From Paludibacter sp. (GTDB taxonomy: Bacteria; Bacteroidota; Bacteroidia; Bacteroidales; Paludibacteraceae): 64,000 nt of DNA. Below are positions 1 to 7,918 of this stretch, in pieces. Every line of letters starts with the position of its first letter. Within the stretch, counting starts at the first letter, position 1. The notes beneath the pieces are model-generated. The model made no database searches, had not been told where the DNA came from, and worked only from the letters and a program-made list of their open reading frames with translations. The stretch is from assembly GCA_028690665.1 (NCBI GenBank), contig JAQVAV010000009.1:75320-139319 (forward strand). Reading direction: 5' to 3'. A program made the translations under genes and the position numbers.

Positions 1-1
1 A

Positions 2-418
2 GAAGGTCTGGAAAAATATACGCCTCAGAATAATCGTTCTCAACTGACCGTGACAGACAGAAACAAGCTTGTTGTTGACGCTTATAATGCCAATCCGACA
101 AGTATGGCTGCCGCTGTGAAAAATTTCGGTCAAATGCAGGTCGATAACAAAGTGTTGATTCTTGGCGATATGTTAGAACTTGGAGAGCAGTCGGAAACCG
201 AACATCAAAATATTATCCGGCTTTTGGAGTCGTTCCGGTTTGACAAAGTAATGCTGGTTGGCAAACAATTTGCTGCAACAGCAAACAGTTTTACAACTTA
301 CGAAAATGTGGATGAACTTTTGAGTGATACGACAGTTCTTGAATCGGTAACAGATAGTTATGTGCTGATAAAAGGTTCACGAGGTATCCGGCTCGAAAAA
401 GTTATTCCACGATTATAA
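2..418 (+). CDS. murF: UDP-N-acetylmuramoyl-tripeptide--D-Ala-D-Ala ligase, C-terminal part
   Basis: This is the end of MurF, the cytoplasmic ligase that adds D-Ala-D-Ala to the peptidoglycan precursor. The frame is open from base 2, so the gene starts before the window. The visible part begins with YTPQNNRSQ, a typical Mur-ligase segment at the start of the C-terminal domain. It continues with DAYNANPTSM and LGDMLELG, both strongly MurF-like, and ends with an IKGSRG motif close to the C-terminus. A GTG at 50 is an internal codon and not the start. About 138 residues remain, which corresponds to the C-terminal Mur ligase domain. Identification is firm, but nothing can be said about the catalytic centre, which lies upstream. 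Confidence 0.93.
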   Translation, partial: EGLEKYTPQNNRSQLTVTDRNKLVVDAYNANPTSMAAAVKNFGQMQVDNKVLILGDMLELGEQSETEHQNIIRLLESFRFDKVMLVGKQFAATANSFTTYENVDELLSDTTVLESVTDSYVLIKGSRGIRLEKVIPRL

Positions 419-443
419 ACAACATTATTTCCATGTTTTTTGT

Positions 444-1337
444 ATGAAAAAAAATCAAATAACCATACTTTCTGTGTTCATTGTTGTTATTGTGGCCTTG
501 ATTATAGCTGTTATTTATTTTGTAAATAAGGCAAATCAAAAAGAGAAAGATTTACAGGCTGTTGCCGAAATGATGACTTTTGAGAAAGAACAGGTTGAAC
601 ATGAATATCAGGATTTGGCAACTGAGTTTGACGGATATACTTCCGGTACAATCAGAAATGATTCTTTGTTTAAATTACTGGAAGATCAAAAGGTAAAAGT
701 GCAACAGTTGTTGGAAGAACTGCGCATAACCAAGGCAACAAATGCACGCAGAATTGTAGAGCTGAAAAAGGAATTGGCAACAGTTCGTTCGGTTATGATA
801 CACTATGTAAATCAGATTGATTCGTTGAATGCTGAAAATAAAGTGTTGAGAACTGAAAATGTTGAAGTGAAACGTAAATATCGGGAAGCAACCCAAACAG
901 TGGAACAACTTTCGAAAGAAAAAGAAAATTTGAATGAAGTAGTTACGCGGGCTGCAAAGTTGGAGGTGACCAATTTTAATATGGTCAAGTTGAATAAACA
1001 CAACCGCAAAACGACTTGGTTTTCACAAGTTGCAACGCTTGAGTTTGATTATACGGTGTCTAAAAATATAACTGCCGAACCAGGAGCCAAAACTGTTTAT
1101 CTCAGACTTACACGTCCGGATGGTGAGGTGTTGACTAAAAGTGATTCGAATGTATTTCCTTTTGAAAATAAAAAAATTGCTTATTCTGCTAAAAAAGATA
1201 TTGATTATAAAGGAGAAGAACTCAAAGATATAATTTACTGGAAAGTAGAAGAGATAATTCAGAAAGGGGATTACAGGGCTGATTTTTTTATCGATGGTAA
1301 TCTTGTGGGTAGTTTTACTTTTGTAGTTAAGAGCTGA
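444..1337 (+). CDS. Membrane-anchored coiled-coil protein, function unknown
   Basis: I do not recognise this 297-residue protein as a named family. Residues 8-28 form one hydrophobic segment, so the protein is probably anchored in the inner membrane with the rest in the periplasm. Residues about 35-175 are rich in Glu, Lys and Leu with heptad spacing, which suggests a long coiled coil. The last 110 residues look like a compact beta-rich domain with stretches such as YLRLTRPDGEVL. It starts 25 bases after murF and ends one base before lutB, so the three may be co-transcribed. The layout resembles a spacer or scaffold protein, but no function can be assigned. Confidence 0.75.
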   Translation: MKKNQITILSVFIVVIVALIIAVIYFVNKANQKEKDLQAVAEMMTFEKEQVEHEYQDLATEFDGYTSGTIRNDSLFKLLEDQKVKVQQLLEELRITKATNARRIVELKKELATVRSVMIHYVNQIDSLNAENKVLRTENVEVKRKYREATQTVEQLSKEKENLNEVVTRAAKLEVTNFNMVKLNKHNRKTTWFSQVATLEFDYTVSKNITAEPGAKTVYLRLTRPDGEVLTKSDSNVFPFENKKIAYSAKKDIDYKGEELKDIIYWKVEEIIQKGDYRADFFIDGNLVGSFTFVVKS

Positions 1338-1338
1338 T

Positions 1339-2727
1339 ATGGGTAGTACCGGGCAAAAATTTAAGAAGGCAGCAGAAGATATTGCTTTTGATGAACGTCA
1401 CCGAAAGACGATTCAATTCAATATCTCTCGTTATGATACTGCCGTAGCCAAAGGAATGGCCCGATACAACGATGTTGAAAAAGCCAAAGAAACAGCTGGG
1501 GCGATCAAACGTGATGTTTTGCGAAACTGGGGACAATATCTCTTGCAGTTTGAAAAAAATATTACGAAGAACGGGGCCGAAGTTTTGTGGGCAAAAAATA
1601 CAGCGGAGGCGACTGCTTATATTGAACAGATCATTAAAGAAAATAATGCCCGGTTGCTTGTAAAAAGCAAATCGATGACTACAGAGGAAATTGAGCTGAA
1701 CCATACAGCGGAGAAGTTGGGCTGTGAATCGGTGGAAACTGACTTGGGTGAATTTATTGTACAGGTAGCGGGAGAGCGGCCTTATCATATTGTGACACCG
1801 GCCATGCATAAATCAAAAGGTGATATTGCAAAACTTTTCAACGAAAAATTTGAGACGCCACTCGAAAGTACACCGGAAGAATTGACAGAATATGTTCGAC
1901 AAGTGTTGAGGAAAAAATATACGACGGCTCAAATAGGGATTACCGGAGCCAATTTCCTGATAGCTGATGTTGGTGGAATTTCGGTGACCGAAAATGAGGG
2001 AAATGGGCTGATGACAACGGCTTTTCCAAAAGTACATATTGTTATTGCCGGTATTGAAAAAATTATTCCGGAAATGCAACAGTTGGGTTTGTTTTATCCT
2101 TTGTTGGCTGCGCATGGCACAGGACAGCAAATGACGGCATATAATACGATTTTTACCGGGCCAAGAAAAGATAATGAAGTTGATGGGCCGGAGAAGATGT
2201 ATGTTATTTTGTTGGATAATGGTCGCACGGATGTTTATGCCGATGCCGAAGCCCGGGAATCGTTGGCGTGTATTCGTTGTGGAGCGTGTTTGAACGCTTG
2301 TCCGGTGTATAAAACGATAGGAGGTTACACTTATGATACCACTTACAGTGGTCCTATTGGTTCGGTGCTGACACCATTTCTACGTGGGTTTAAAGATTTT
2401 TCGCATTTAAGTTTTGCATCAACTTTATGTGGAAAATGTGTGGAAGTTTGTCCTGTGAAAATTCCGTTGACCGATATTTTATTGGCCAATAGAAGGAAAA
2501 CGGTTGAGCAACATCTGAGACCCGGATACGAAAAAGCTATGATGAAGGGATTTGAAAAGATGGCTTCCAAAAGGATTGGTTTTGATGTCGTTTCCGGACA
2601 ATTGAAGACCTTTGCTTCACGACCTTTTAATAAATTTGGCTGGGGGCCGGGTCGATTAATGCCCGAATTTTCGGCAAAATCATTTTCACAACTTTATAGA
2701 AAAAGAAATAAAAATATTGATAAATAA
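1339..2727 (+). CDS. lutB: L-lactate utilisation iron-sulfur protein LutB
   Basis: LutB is a cytoplasmic subunit of the LutABC system that oxidises L-lactate to pyruvate. This 462-residue protein has the normal length. The N-terminal two thirds is the LUD domain, with GITGANFLIADVGGI typical of it. Two ferredoxin-type cluster motifs follow: CIRCGACLNAC (Cys311, 314, 317, 321) and CGKCVEVC (Cys364, 367, 371), which would bind two [4Fe-4S] clusters. The usual neighbours lutA and lutC are not in this window; instead an unknown coiled-coil protein precedes it by one base and an FKBP lipoprotein follows after 9 bases. Assignment to the family is strong; lactate as substrate is inferred from the family. 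Confidence 0.88.
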   Translation: MGSTGQKFKKAAEDIAFDERHRKTIQFNISRYDTAVAKGMARYNDVEKAKETAGAIKRDVLRNWGQYLLQFEKNITKNGAEVLWAKNTAEATAYIEQIIKENNARLLVKSKSMTTEEIELNHTAEKLGCESVETDLGEFIVQVAGERPYHIVTPAMHKSKGDIAKLFNEKFETPLESTPEELTEYVRQVLRKKYTTAQIGITGANFLIADVGGISVTENEGNGLMTTAFPKVHIVIAGIEKIIPEMQQLGLFYPLLAAHGTGQQMTAYNTIFTGPRKDNEVDGPEKMYVILLDNGRTDVYADAEARESLACIRCGACLNACPVYKTIGGYTYDTTYSGPIGSVLTPFLRGFKDFSHLSFASTLCGKCVEVCPVKIPLTDILLANRRKTVEQHLRPGYEKAMMKGFEKMASKRIGFDVVSGQLKTFASRPFNKFGWGPGRLMPEFSAKSFSQLYRKRNKNIDK

Positions 2728-2736
2728 AATTATAGC

Positions 2737-3204
2737 ATGATACGCAAACTATTATTCCCTGTTGTTCTTTTGATTGTAATTATTTCGGTCTCAGCCTGTA
2801 CCGAAGATGAATTTGCCGACTGGAAATTAATGAATGAAAGCTGGCTGGCTAAACATTCAACCGATACATTATTCCAGCACACTGAAAGTGGACTGTGCTA
2901 TAAGGTTATTCATCAGGGATATATGCGTCATCCAACTTCTTCGAGTAATATTGTGGTTAAGTACACCGGAACTCTTATTAACGGGAATGAATTTGACAGC
3001 GACTCAATTGATACTAATCTTGCTTCTAGGATTGCTGGATGGATTGAAGGAATTCCTAAAATGCAGGTAGGTGGTCGTTATATATTTTATATTCCTTATG
3101 ATTTGGGATATGGAGAAGATGGTTCGAGAGATAATATTCCTCCTTATTCTACATTGATTTTTGATGTTACATTGATTGATTCCGACGACCAGTTACATCA
3201 ATAA
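2737..3204 (+). CDS. FKBP-type peptidyl-prolyl isomerase lipoprotein
   Basis: The 155-residue product begins with a signal peptide ending in the lipobox VSAC, so it is probably a lipoprotein facing the periplasm. The remainder is an FKBP domain: VVKYTGTLINGNEFDSD corresponds to the family's V-Y-G-L-DG-FDSS region, and KMQVGGRYIFYIPYDLGYGE is close to the usual G-M-G-R-IPLAYG segment. PPYSTLIFDVTLI closes the domain. Such proteins catalyse proline isomerisation and help fold exported proteins. Single-domain FKBP lipoproteins of this kind (for example GldI) occur in gliding and T9SS-bearing Bacteroidota, but no gliding gene is adjacent and I do not assign GldI. Confidence 0.85.
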   Translation: MIRKLLFPVVLLIVIISVSACTEDEFADWKLMNESWLAKHSTDTLFQHTESGLCYKVIHQGYMRHPTSSSNIVVKYTGTLINGNEFDSDSIDTNLASRIAGWIEGIPKMQVGGRYIFYIPYDLGYGEDGSRDNIPPYSTLIFDVTLIDSDDQLHQ

Positions 3205-3251
3205 TGACCTGAAATGCAATTTTCATTTTTCCAATTTTAAAGCTACAGTAT

Positions 3252-4586
3252 ATGAAAAAAATCATCGTTTTGTTACTGACCGTTCTCAGTATAAATGTTT
3301 ATGGAAAAGAATATACTGTGGAGTCACTTCCCAATCCACGGGATGTAAATGCGGCAGCTTTTGTTGCCAATCCCGACGGTATTCTTAAGGGAGAAACCGT
3401 TTCTGAACTTGATAATAAACTTTCGATGCTTGAACGCGAAAATGGTTCGGAGGTGGTTTTTGTTGTCGTAAATTCAATTGGCTTCGAGAATATCAAAATT
3501 TTTGCAACCAATTTGCTCAAAAAATGGGGACTCGGAAAGGCTAAAAGTAATAACGGATTGCTGGTGCTTTTTGTAATGGATCAGCGTAAAATTACTTTTG
3601 AAACAGGTTATGGTATGGAAGGAGTAATGCCGGATGCCATTGCCAATAGAATTCAGGGTAAATATATGATTCCTTATTTTAAGGATGGTAACTACGATGC
3701 CGGACTTTTAGCCGGCGCTGATGCCATCATAGAACAGGTGAAAACTGAAAAGTTTGATAATAAAAAAGAACCTGTCGAATGGAGCCAAATTTTGCCTTAT
3801 GTTTTCGGAGTTTATCTATTTCTGATATTATTTTCAATTGTTTGGATTGTAAATTTAGTTCAGAAAGTAAAAAATAATACGGCATTACCTCATAATATTG
3901 CCCGTTATAAGGCTTTGAAAAGTCAGAAAAACGGAGTTCTTGTTCTGATGGCCGGTATTTTCCCTGTTTTGGCATTTGTGGCTTTGATGCTTTTGAAGTT
4001 GCCTTATTATTGGTATTTATTAGCTTTACCTCTTCCCCTGACAACAATTCCGGCTAACCTGTATGCTAAACTTATGATGCGTAAAATTCGTCGTGCTCCC
4101 GTCATTTGCAGTGAATGTGGTGGAAAAATGCATATTTTGAGCGAAAAAAAGGAAGATGCTTATCTGAAAATGTCGCAGCAGTTTGAAGAACAGCTTCATG
4201 CCGTGGATTATGATGTCTTTGTGTGCGATTCCTGTAAAAACGAAGCAATTTATACGCTCGATAAACCGAGTCCGTACAGCGAATGTCCCCGGTGTGGAAC
4301 GAAAGCATTTGCTCTGAAAGATAAACGGACTATTGTTGCGCCGACTTATATAAGCGCCGGAACCGAGCGAACCACTTATCATTGTAAATTTTGTGGATAC
4401 GAAGAACATCACAATGATAATATCCCTCGTTTACGGCGTGATAATACCGGTGCATTTCTCGGAGGTGCAGTAGCCGGAAGTATCTTTAGCAGTGGGCGTG
4501 GAGGCTTTGGTGGAGGAGGCGGTTTTGGGGGCGGAAGCTTTGGCGGAGGAATGTCCGGTGGCGGTGGCGCAACAAGTGGCTGGTAA
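3252..4586 (+). CDS. TPM-domain protein with zinc ribbons and Gly-rich tail
   Basis: This 444-residue protein has a signal peptide (residues 1-18) followed by a TPM domain (about 25-155; note the ETGYGMEGVMPDA segment typical of the family). Two hydrophobic segments follow at about 178-198 and 232-265. The cytoplasmic part carries four CxxC pairs (Cys286/289, 325/328, 345/348, 378/381), which suggests two zinc ribbons. It ends with a glycine-rich tail containing repeated GGGGFGGG units and ending in SGW, common in TPM proteins. It lies 126 bases before lemA, a pairing often seen for these families. The biochemical role is not established; membrane protein quality control is one proposal for the family. 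Confidence 0.85.
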   Translation: MKKIIVLLLTVLSINVYGKEYTVESLPNPRDVNAAAFVANPDGILKGETVSELDNKLSMLERENGSEVVFVVVNSIGFENIKIFATNLLKKWGLGKAKSNNGLLVLFVMDQRKITFETGYGMEGVMPDAIANRIQGKYMIPYFKDGNYDAGLLAGADAIIEQVKTEKFDNKKEPVEWSQILPYVFGVYLFLILFSIVWIVNLVQKVKNNTALPHNIARYKALKSQKNGVLVLMAGIFPVLAFVALMLLKLPYYWYLLALPLPLTTIPANLYAKLMMRKIRRAPVICSECGGKMHILSEKKEDAYLKMSQQFEEQLHAVDYDVFVCDSCKNEAIYTLDKPSPYSECPRCGTKAFALKDKRTIVAPTYISAGTERTTYHCKFCGYEEHHNDNIPRLRRDNTGAFLGGAVAGSIFSSGRGGFGGGGGFGGGSFGGGMSGGGGATSGW

Positions 4587-4712
4587 ATGCGTTATATATA
4601 AGGTTGAATCTTTTAAGAGATATATTTAGAGTCTTGTATCTCACATCTAATATCTTGGTTCTGTCATCTCTCGCAATTAAAATCAATATAAAATCTAAAA
4701 ATCATTTCTAAT

Positions 4713-5303
4713 ATGAATAAAAGTTCGATTGTTTTATTATCTGTAGCAGGTGTACTTATTCTTATTGTTGCCTGGGGTGTTTCAAAATATAACGGTTTGG
4801 TTTCGGCAGAAGAAGCTGTAAATGCACAGTGGGCGAACGTTGAAAATCAGTATCAGCGTCGTGCCGATTTGATTCCAAATTTAGTAGCAACCGTCAAAGG
4901 CTATGCTACGCACGAAAGCGAAACGCTTGAAGGAGTGGTTGCTGCACGTGCCAAAGCCACACAGGTAACGGTTGATGCTGATAAGCTGACTCCTGAAAAA
5001 TTGCAACAATATCAGGCTGCTCAGGGAGAATTGAGTTCTGCATTGGGACGTTTGTTGATGATTACCGAGAACTATCCGGATTTGAAAGCCAATGAAAATT
5101 TTAAAGAACTTCAGGCTCAGTTAGAAGGAACTGAAAACCGTATATCGACCGAACGTACAAGGTTTAATGATATGGCAAAAGCTTTTAATGCTTCTACCAG
5201 AAGGTTCCCATCCAATATCGTAGCCTCTATGGCCGGACTTGAAAAGAAACCGTATTTTGAAGCAGAAAAAGGTTCGGAAAAAGCTCCTAAAGTAGAATTC
5301 TAA
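4713..5303 (+). CDS. lemA: LemA family protein
   Basis: The 196-residue sequence has the LemA layout: one N-terminal transmembrane segment (about 7-24), then a helical periplasmic domain. The family signature is clear in YNGLVSAEEAVNAQWANVENQYQRRADLIPNLVATVKGYA and in FNDMAKAFNASTRRFPSNIVA, given here as fragments of the whole. LemA proteins are widespread, membrane anchored and of unknown biochemical function. The gene follows the TPM-domain protein, a common pairing, and is followed after 13 bases by an aldo/keto reductase, so these may share a transcript. Function beyond family membership cannot be stated. Confidence 0.93.
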   Translation: MNKSSIVLLSVAGVLILIVAWGVSKYNGLVSAEEAVNAQWANVENQYQRRADLIPNLVATVKGYATHESETLEGVVAARAKATQVTVDADKLTPEKLQQYQAAQGELSSALGRLLMITENYPDLKANENFKELQAQLEGTENRISTERTRFNDMAKAFNASTRRFPSNIVASMAGLEKKPYFEAEKGSEKAPKVEF

Positions 5304-5316
5304 TTTATTTTGAATA

Positions 5317-6318
5317 ATGTCAGACAAAGATAAATACGAAGCAAATCCTGATAGATATACAAATACTGTAGGCTATAATTTTTGTGGTAAAAGCGGTTTG
5401 CAGTTGCCCCAAATTTCATTGGGACTCTGGCATAACTTCGGCGATGTTGATGACAAAAATGAAGCGCTTAAAATGTTGAAGTATGCTTTCGATCATGGCA
5501 TAACGCATTTTGATTTGGCCAATAATTACGGAGCTCCTTACGGTAGCGCAGAAAAAAATTTTGGTAAGATGTTGAAAGAGCATTTTTCGTCTTATCGGGA
5601 TGAATTGGTTATCAGTTCCAAAGCCGGACACGATATGTGGCAGGGCCCTTATGGAAACGGAGGTTCGCGAAAATATCTGATGGCCAGTCTGGATCAGAGC
5701 CTTAAACGTATGAAGCTGGATTATGTGGACATTTTTTATTCCCACAGATATGATCCGGAAACTCCGGTTGAAGAAACTATGGGCGCTTTGTCGGATATGG
5801 TAAAGCAGGGAAAAGCTTTATATGTGGGAATATCGAAATATCCTGAGGATAAGGCGCGTGAAGCTTATCGTATTTTGCGTAAAAATGGTACTCCCTGTTT
5901 GATTTATCAAGGGCGTTACAGTATTTTATCACGGGATATTGAATATGAAGTTTTGCCTTTGGCTAAAGAAGAAGGTGTAGGATTTATAGCCTTTTCCCCG
6001 TTAGCTCAGGGACTGTTGAGCGATAAATATCTGAATGGAATTCCTGAAAATTCACGTGCGGCTCACAGTTACGGTTTCCTGAAAAAAGAGCAAATAACAT
6101 CTGAACTCGTTGAGCGGTTGAAAAAACTGAATGAAATAGCTGCCGGTCGTGGCCAGACATTGGCACAGATGGCCCTTGCATGGTGTTTTCATCAGCAACA
6201 GGTAAACTCTGTGATTGTGGGAACAAGCTCTGTGAAACAGTTGCAGGATAATTTAGATGCATTGAAGAATATTGATTTTACAGATGATGAACTGTGGCGA
6301 ATAGGAGAGTTGGGATAG
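5317..6318 (+). CDS. Aldo/keto reductase, YghZ-like
   Basis: A 333-residue cytoplasmic NADPH-dependent oxidoreductase of the aldo/keto reductase superfamily. It has the expected order of motifs: FDLANNYGAPYGSAE with the catalytic Asp and Tyr, VISSKAG with the catalytic Lys, DIFYSHRYDPETPVEETM with the catalytic His, and IAFSPLAQGLLSDKYL near the cofactor-binding region. ALAWCFHQQQVNSVIVGTSS closes the barrel. The SHRYDPETP and MWxGPYGNGGSRK features are typical of the YghZ group, whose E. coli member reduces L-glyceraldehyde 3-phosphate and methylglyoxal. The natural substrate here cannot be read from the sequence. The start has little competition; the next ATG is far into the barrel. Confidence 0.9.
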   Translation: MSDKDKYEANPDRYTNTVGYNFCGKSGLQLPQISLGLWHNFGDVDDKNEALKMLKYAFDHGITHFDLANNYGAPYGSAEKNFGKMLKEHFSSYRDELVISSKAGHDMWQGPYGNGGSRKYLMASLDQSLKRMKLDYVDIFYSHRYDPETPVEETMGALSDMVKQGKALYVGISKYPEDKAREAYRILRKNGTPCLIYQGRYSILSRDIEYEVLPLAKEEGVGFIAFSPLAQGLLSDKYLNGIPENSRAAHSYGFLKKEQITSELVERLKKLNEIAAGRGQTLAQMALAWCFHQQQVNSVIVGTSSVKQLQDNLDALKNIDFTDDELWRIGELG

Positions 6319-6325
6319 TTGTATT

Positions 6326-6814
6326 ATGAAAAAACTGCTGCTTGAATATATGATTATTGGAATTGCAGTCTTATTTGCAGGCTGTGAGGATCAGTATGTT
6401 TCTAAAATACCGGATTATCAGGTGAATTTAAACTTGAATTTAACCGCTAATTATCCTATTTTTAAAAATTCAATCAACGAATACCTTTTGTTTGATACAA
6501 TGGATGGGTTCCCTGTAAATAATCGTATTGGTTATGGCGGAATTCTTGTTTGTACCGCTCCTTATTTAGATGATAGTGGCAATTCAATTTATTATGCTTA
6601 TGACATGTGTTGCCCTTACGAGGCTGATAAAAATATAAAAGTATATCCTGTTGAGGATGACATCGGAAAAGTGCAGTGTGAAGAGTGTGGTTCTATTTTC
6701 GATGTAGGTTTTGGTTCTGGTTTTCCGCAATCAGGTCCGGCTGCCGAGAAAGGTTATGTTCTGAAGCAATACAAGACTACTCTTTCGGGAGATTATCTGT
6801 ATATATATCGATGA
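6326..6814 (+). CDS. Rieske-like lipoprotein with altered cluster ligands
   Basis: A 162-residue lipoprotein: the signal peptide ends at Cys20 in FAGC. The C-terminal half reads like a Rieske [2Fe-2S] domain. YYAYDMCCPYEA fits box I (normally C-x-H), and VQCEECGSIFD fits box II (normally C-x-x-H-G-S-x-F). GFPQSGPAAEKGYVLKQY matches the conserved G-x-P-x-x-GPA-x-x-L region. However the first His position is Tyr98 and the second is Cys121, so the metal ligands would be Cys95/96, Cys118 and Cys121. It may bind a different metal centre, a zinc ion or nothing. The gene is 7 bases after the reductase and converges with the glycosyltransferase at 6817. Confidence 0.65.
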   Translation: MKKLLLEYMIIGIAVLFAGCEDQYVSKIPDYQVNLNLNLTANYPIFKNSINEYLLFDTMDGFPVNNRIGYGGILVCTAPYLDDSGNSIYYAYDMCCPYEADKNIKVYPVEDDIGKVQCEECGSIFDVGFGSGFPQSGPAAEKGYVLKQYKTTLSGDYLYIYR

Positions 6815-6816
6815 GT

Positions 6817-7914
6817 TTATTTCCATTTTCGTGAACCGATAAATCCTTTTGTCGCGGCAACAATAATGTAAAACGGATAAACTATGGCAATTAGCAAACT
6901 ATAAATTGTTATTGATTTAATTTTGAAAAGTTGATTTGTTTGTTTTAAAAGACTAAGGTCAATAGCCAATTTCAGAAAAAATATAACCAACCATAAAATG
7001 CCATAAAATTCCGGTTTAAAAGGCAGACAGCACAATAGCAACAGCTGAACCAATGAAATACCCAATACGATTAATGCTGTTACGATTGTTTCAAAGTCAG
7101 TATATGAAGGAGATTTCCCTGCCCAACGACTTCTTTGCCTGAAAAATGATTTAATATCGGGGGCAGCCTGAGTTGAAACTAATGCATAGGCTGATTTCAA
7201 AAAATTAATCTTCCCTTTTCTATTTTTAATACTGTGTAGTAAAAATATATCGTCGCCGGAAAGCTCATGCTCGTGTAAATCCTTTTTGCTTTCAAACCAA
7301 ACTTTTTTCTTGTATGCCAGATTGGCGCCGTTACACATAACAGGCATTCCTGTTCCTGCTGCTCCTGCTCCTGCTGCAACTAAAGAGACAAATTCAATTT
7401 GTTGCAATTTTCCGAAAAATGTATTATTACTTTTTATAGTTACCGGTCCGATTATCAAATCCGGATTATTTTGTTCAAAGTATGCCGCAATAGTTTCCAG
7501 CCATCTGCTCCCGGCGGAACAGTCTGCATCTGTTGTTATAATAAAATCATGCCGGCTAAGAGCCACAGCTTGAGCAATGGCAGCTTTTTTCCCGGAACCA
7601 GTTGCTTTAAAAAGTCGAAATCCCGGATTCTGAGCTAAGTCTTGTTCTATAAGATTAAAACTGTTGTCGGTTGAATGGTCATCAATAAAAATGGCTTCAA
7701 ATTTTCTGTAAGTTTGTTTTTTGAATGTCTCTAATAATGTCGGTAGATTTTTAGATTCATTTTTGAATGCGATGATAACCGAGACTCTGGTGTTTACGGT
7801 ATCTGTAGTAATGTCGGGCTGAAATTCCGAAATCTTTTTCCAGCCTTGTTTGAACCGTAAAATCAATAAAGTGTATAATCCTGTGATGAACAGGGATGCA
7901 ATGGCCAATGTCAT
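6817..7914 (-). CDS. Membrane glycosyltransferase, family 2
   Basis: A 365-residue GT-A glycosyltransferase with one N-terminal membrane segment (about 1-18), a catalytic domain and about three C-terminal segments (from residue 270). The family motifs are present: VSVIIAFKNESKNLPTLLET at the nucleotide-binding start, DDHSTDNS, the metal-binding ITTDADCS, ELSGDDIFL and the QRSRW motif of the processive GT2 enzymes. It acts at the cytoplasmic face of the inner membrane. The acceptor and product are unknown. It ends only two bases from the convergent Rieske-like gene and starts 5 bases after the stop of the outer-membrane barrel gene, so the two minus-strand genes are likely co-transcribed. Confidence 0.87.
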   Translation of the reverse strand: MTLAIASLFITGLYTLLILRFKQGWKKISEFQPDITTDTVNTRVSVIIAFKNESKNLPTLLETFKKQTYRKFEAIFIDDHSTDNSFNLIEQDLAQNPGFRLFKATGSGKKAAIAQAVALSRHDFIITTDADCSAGSRWLETIAAYFEQNNPDLIIGPVTIKSNNTFFGKLQQIEFVSLVAAGAGAAGTGMPVMCNGANLAYKKKVWFESKKDLHEHELSGDDIFLLHSIKNRKGKINFLKSAYALVSTQAAPDIKSFFRQRSRWAGKSPSYTDFETIVTALIVLGISLVQLLLLCCLPFKPEFYGILWLVIFFLKLAIDLSLLKQTNQLFKIKSITIYSLLIAIVYPFYIIVAATKGFIGSRKWK

Positions 7915-7918
7915 GTTA

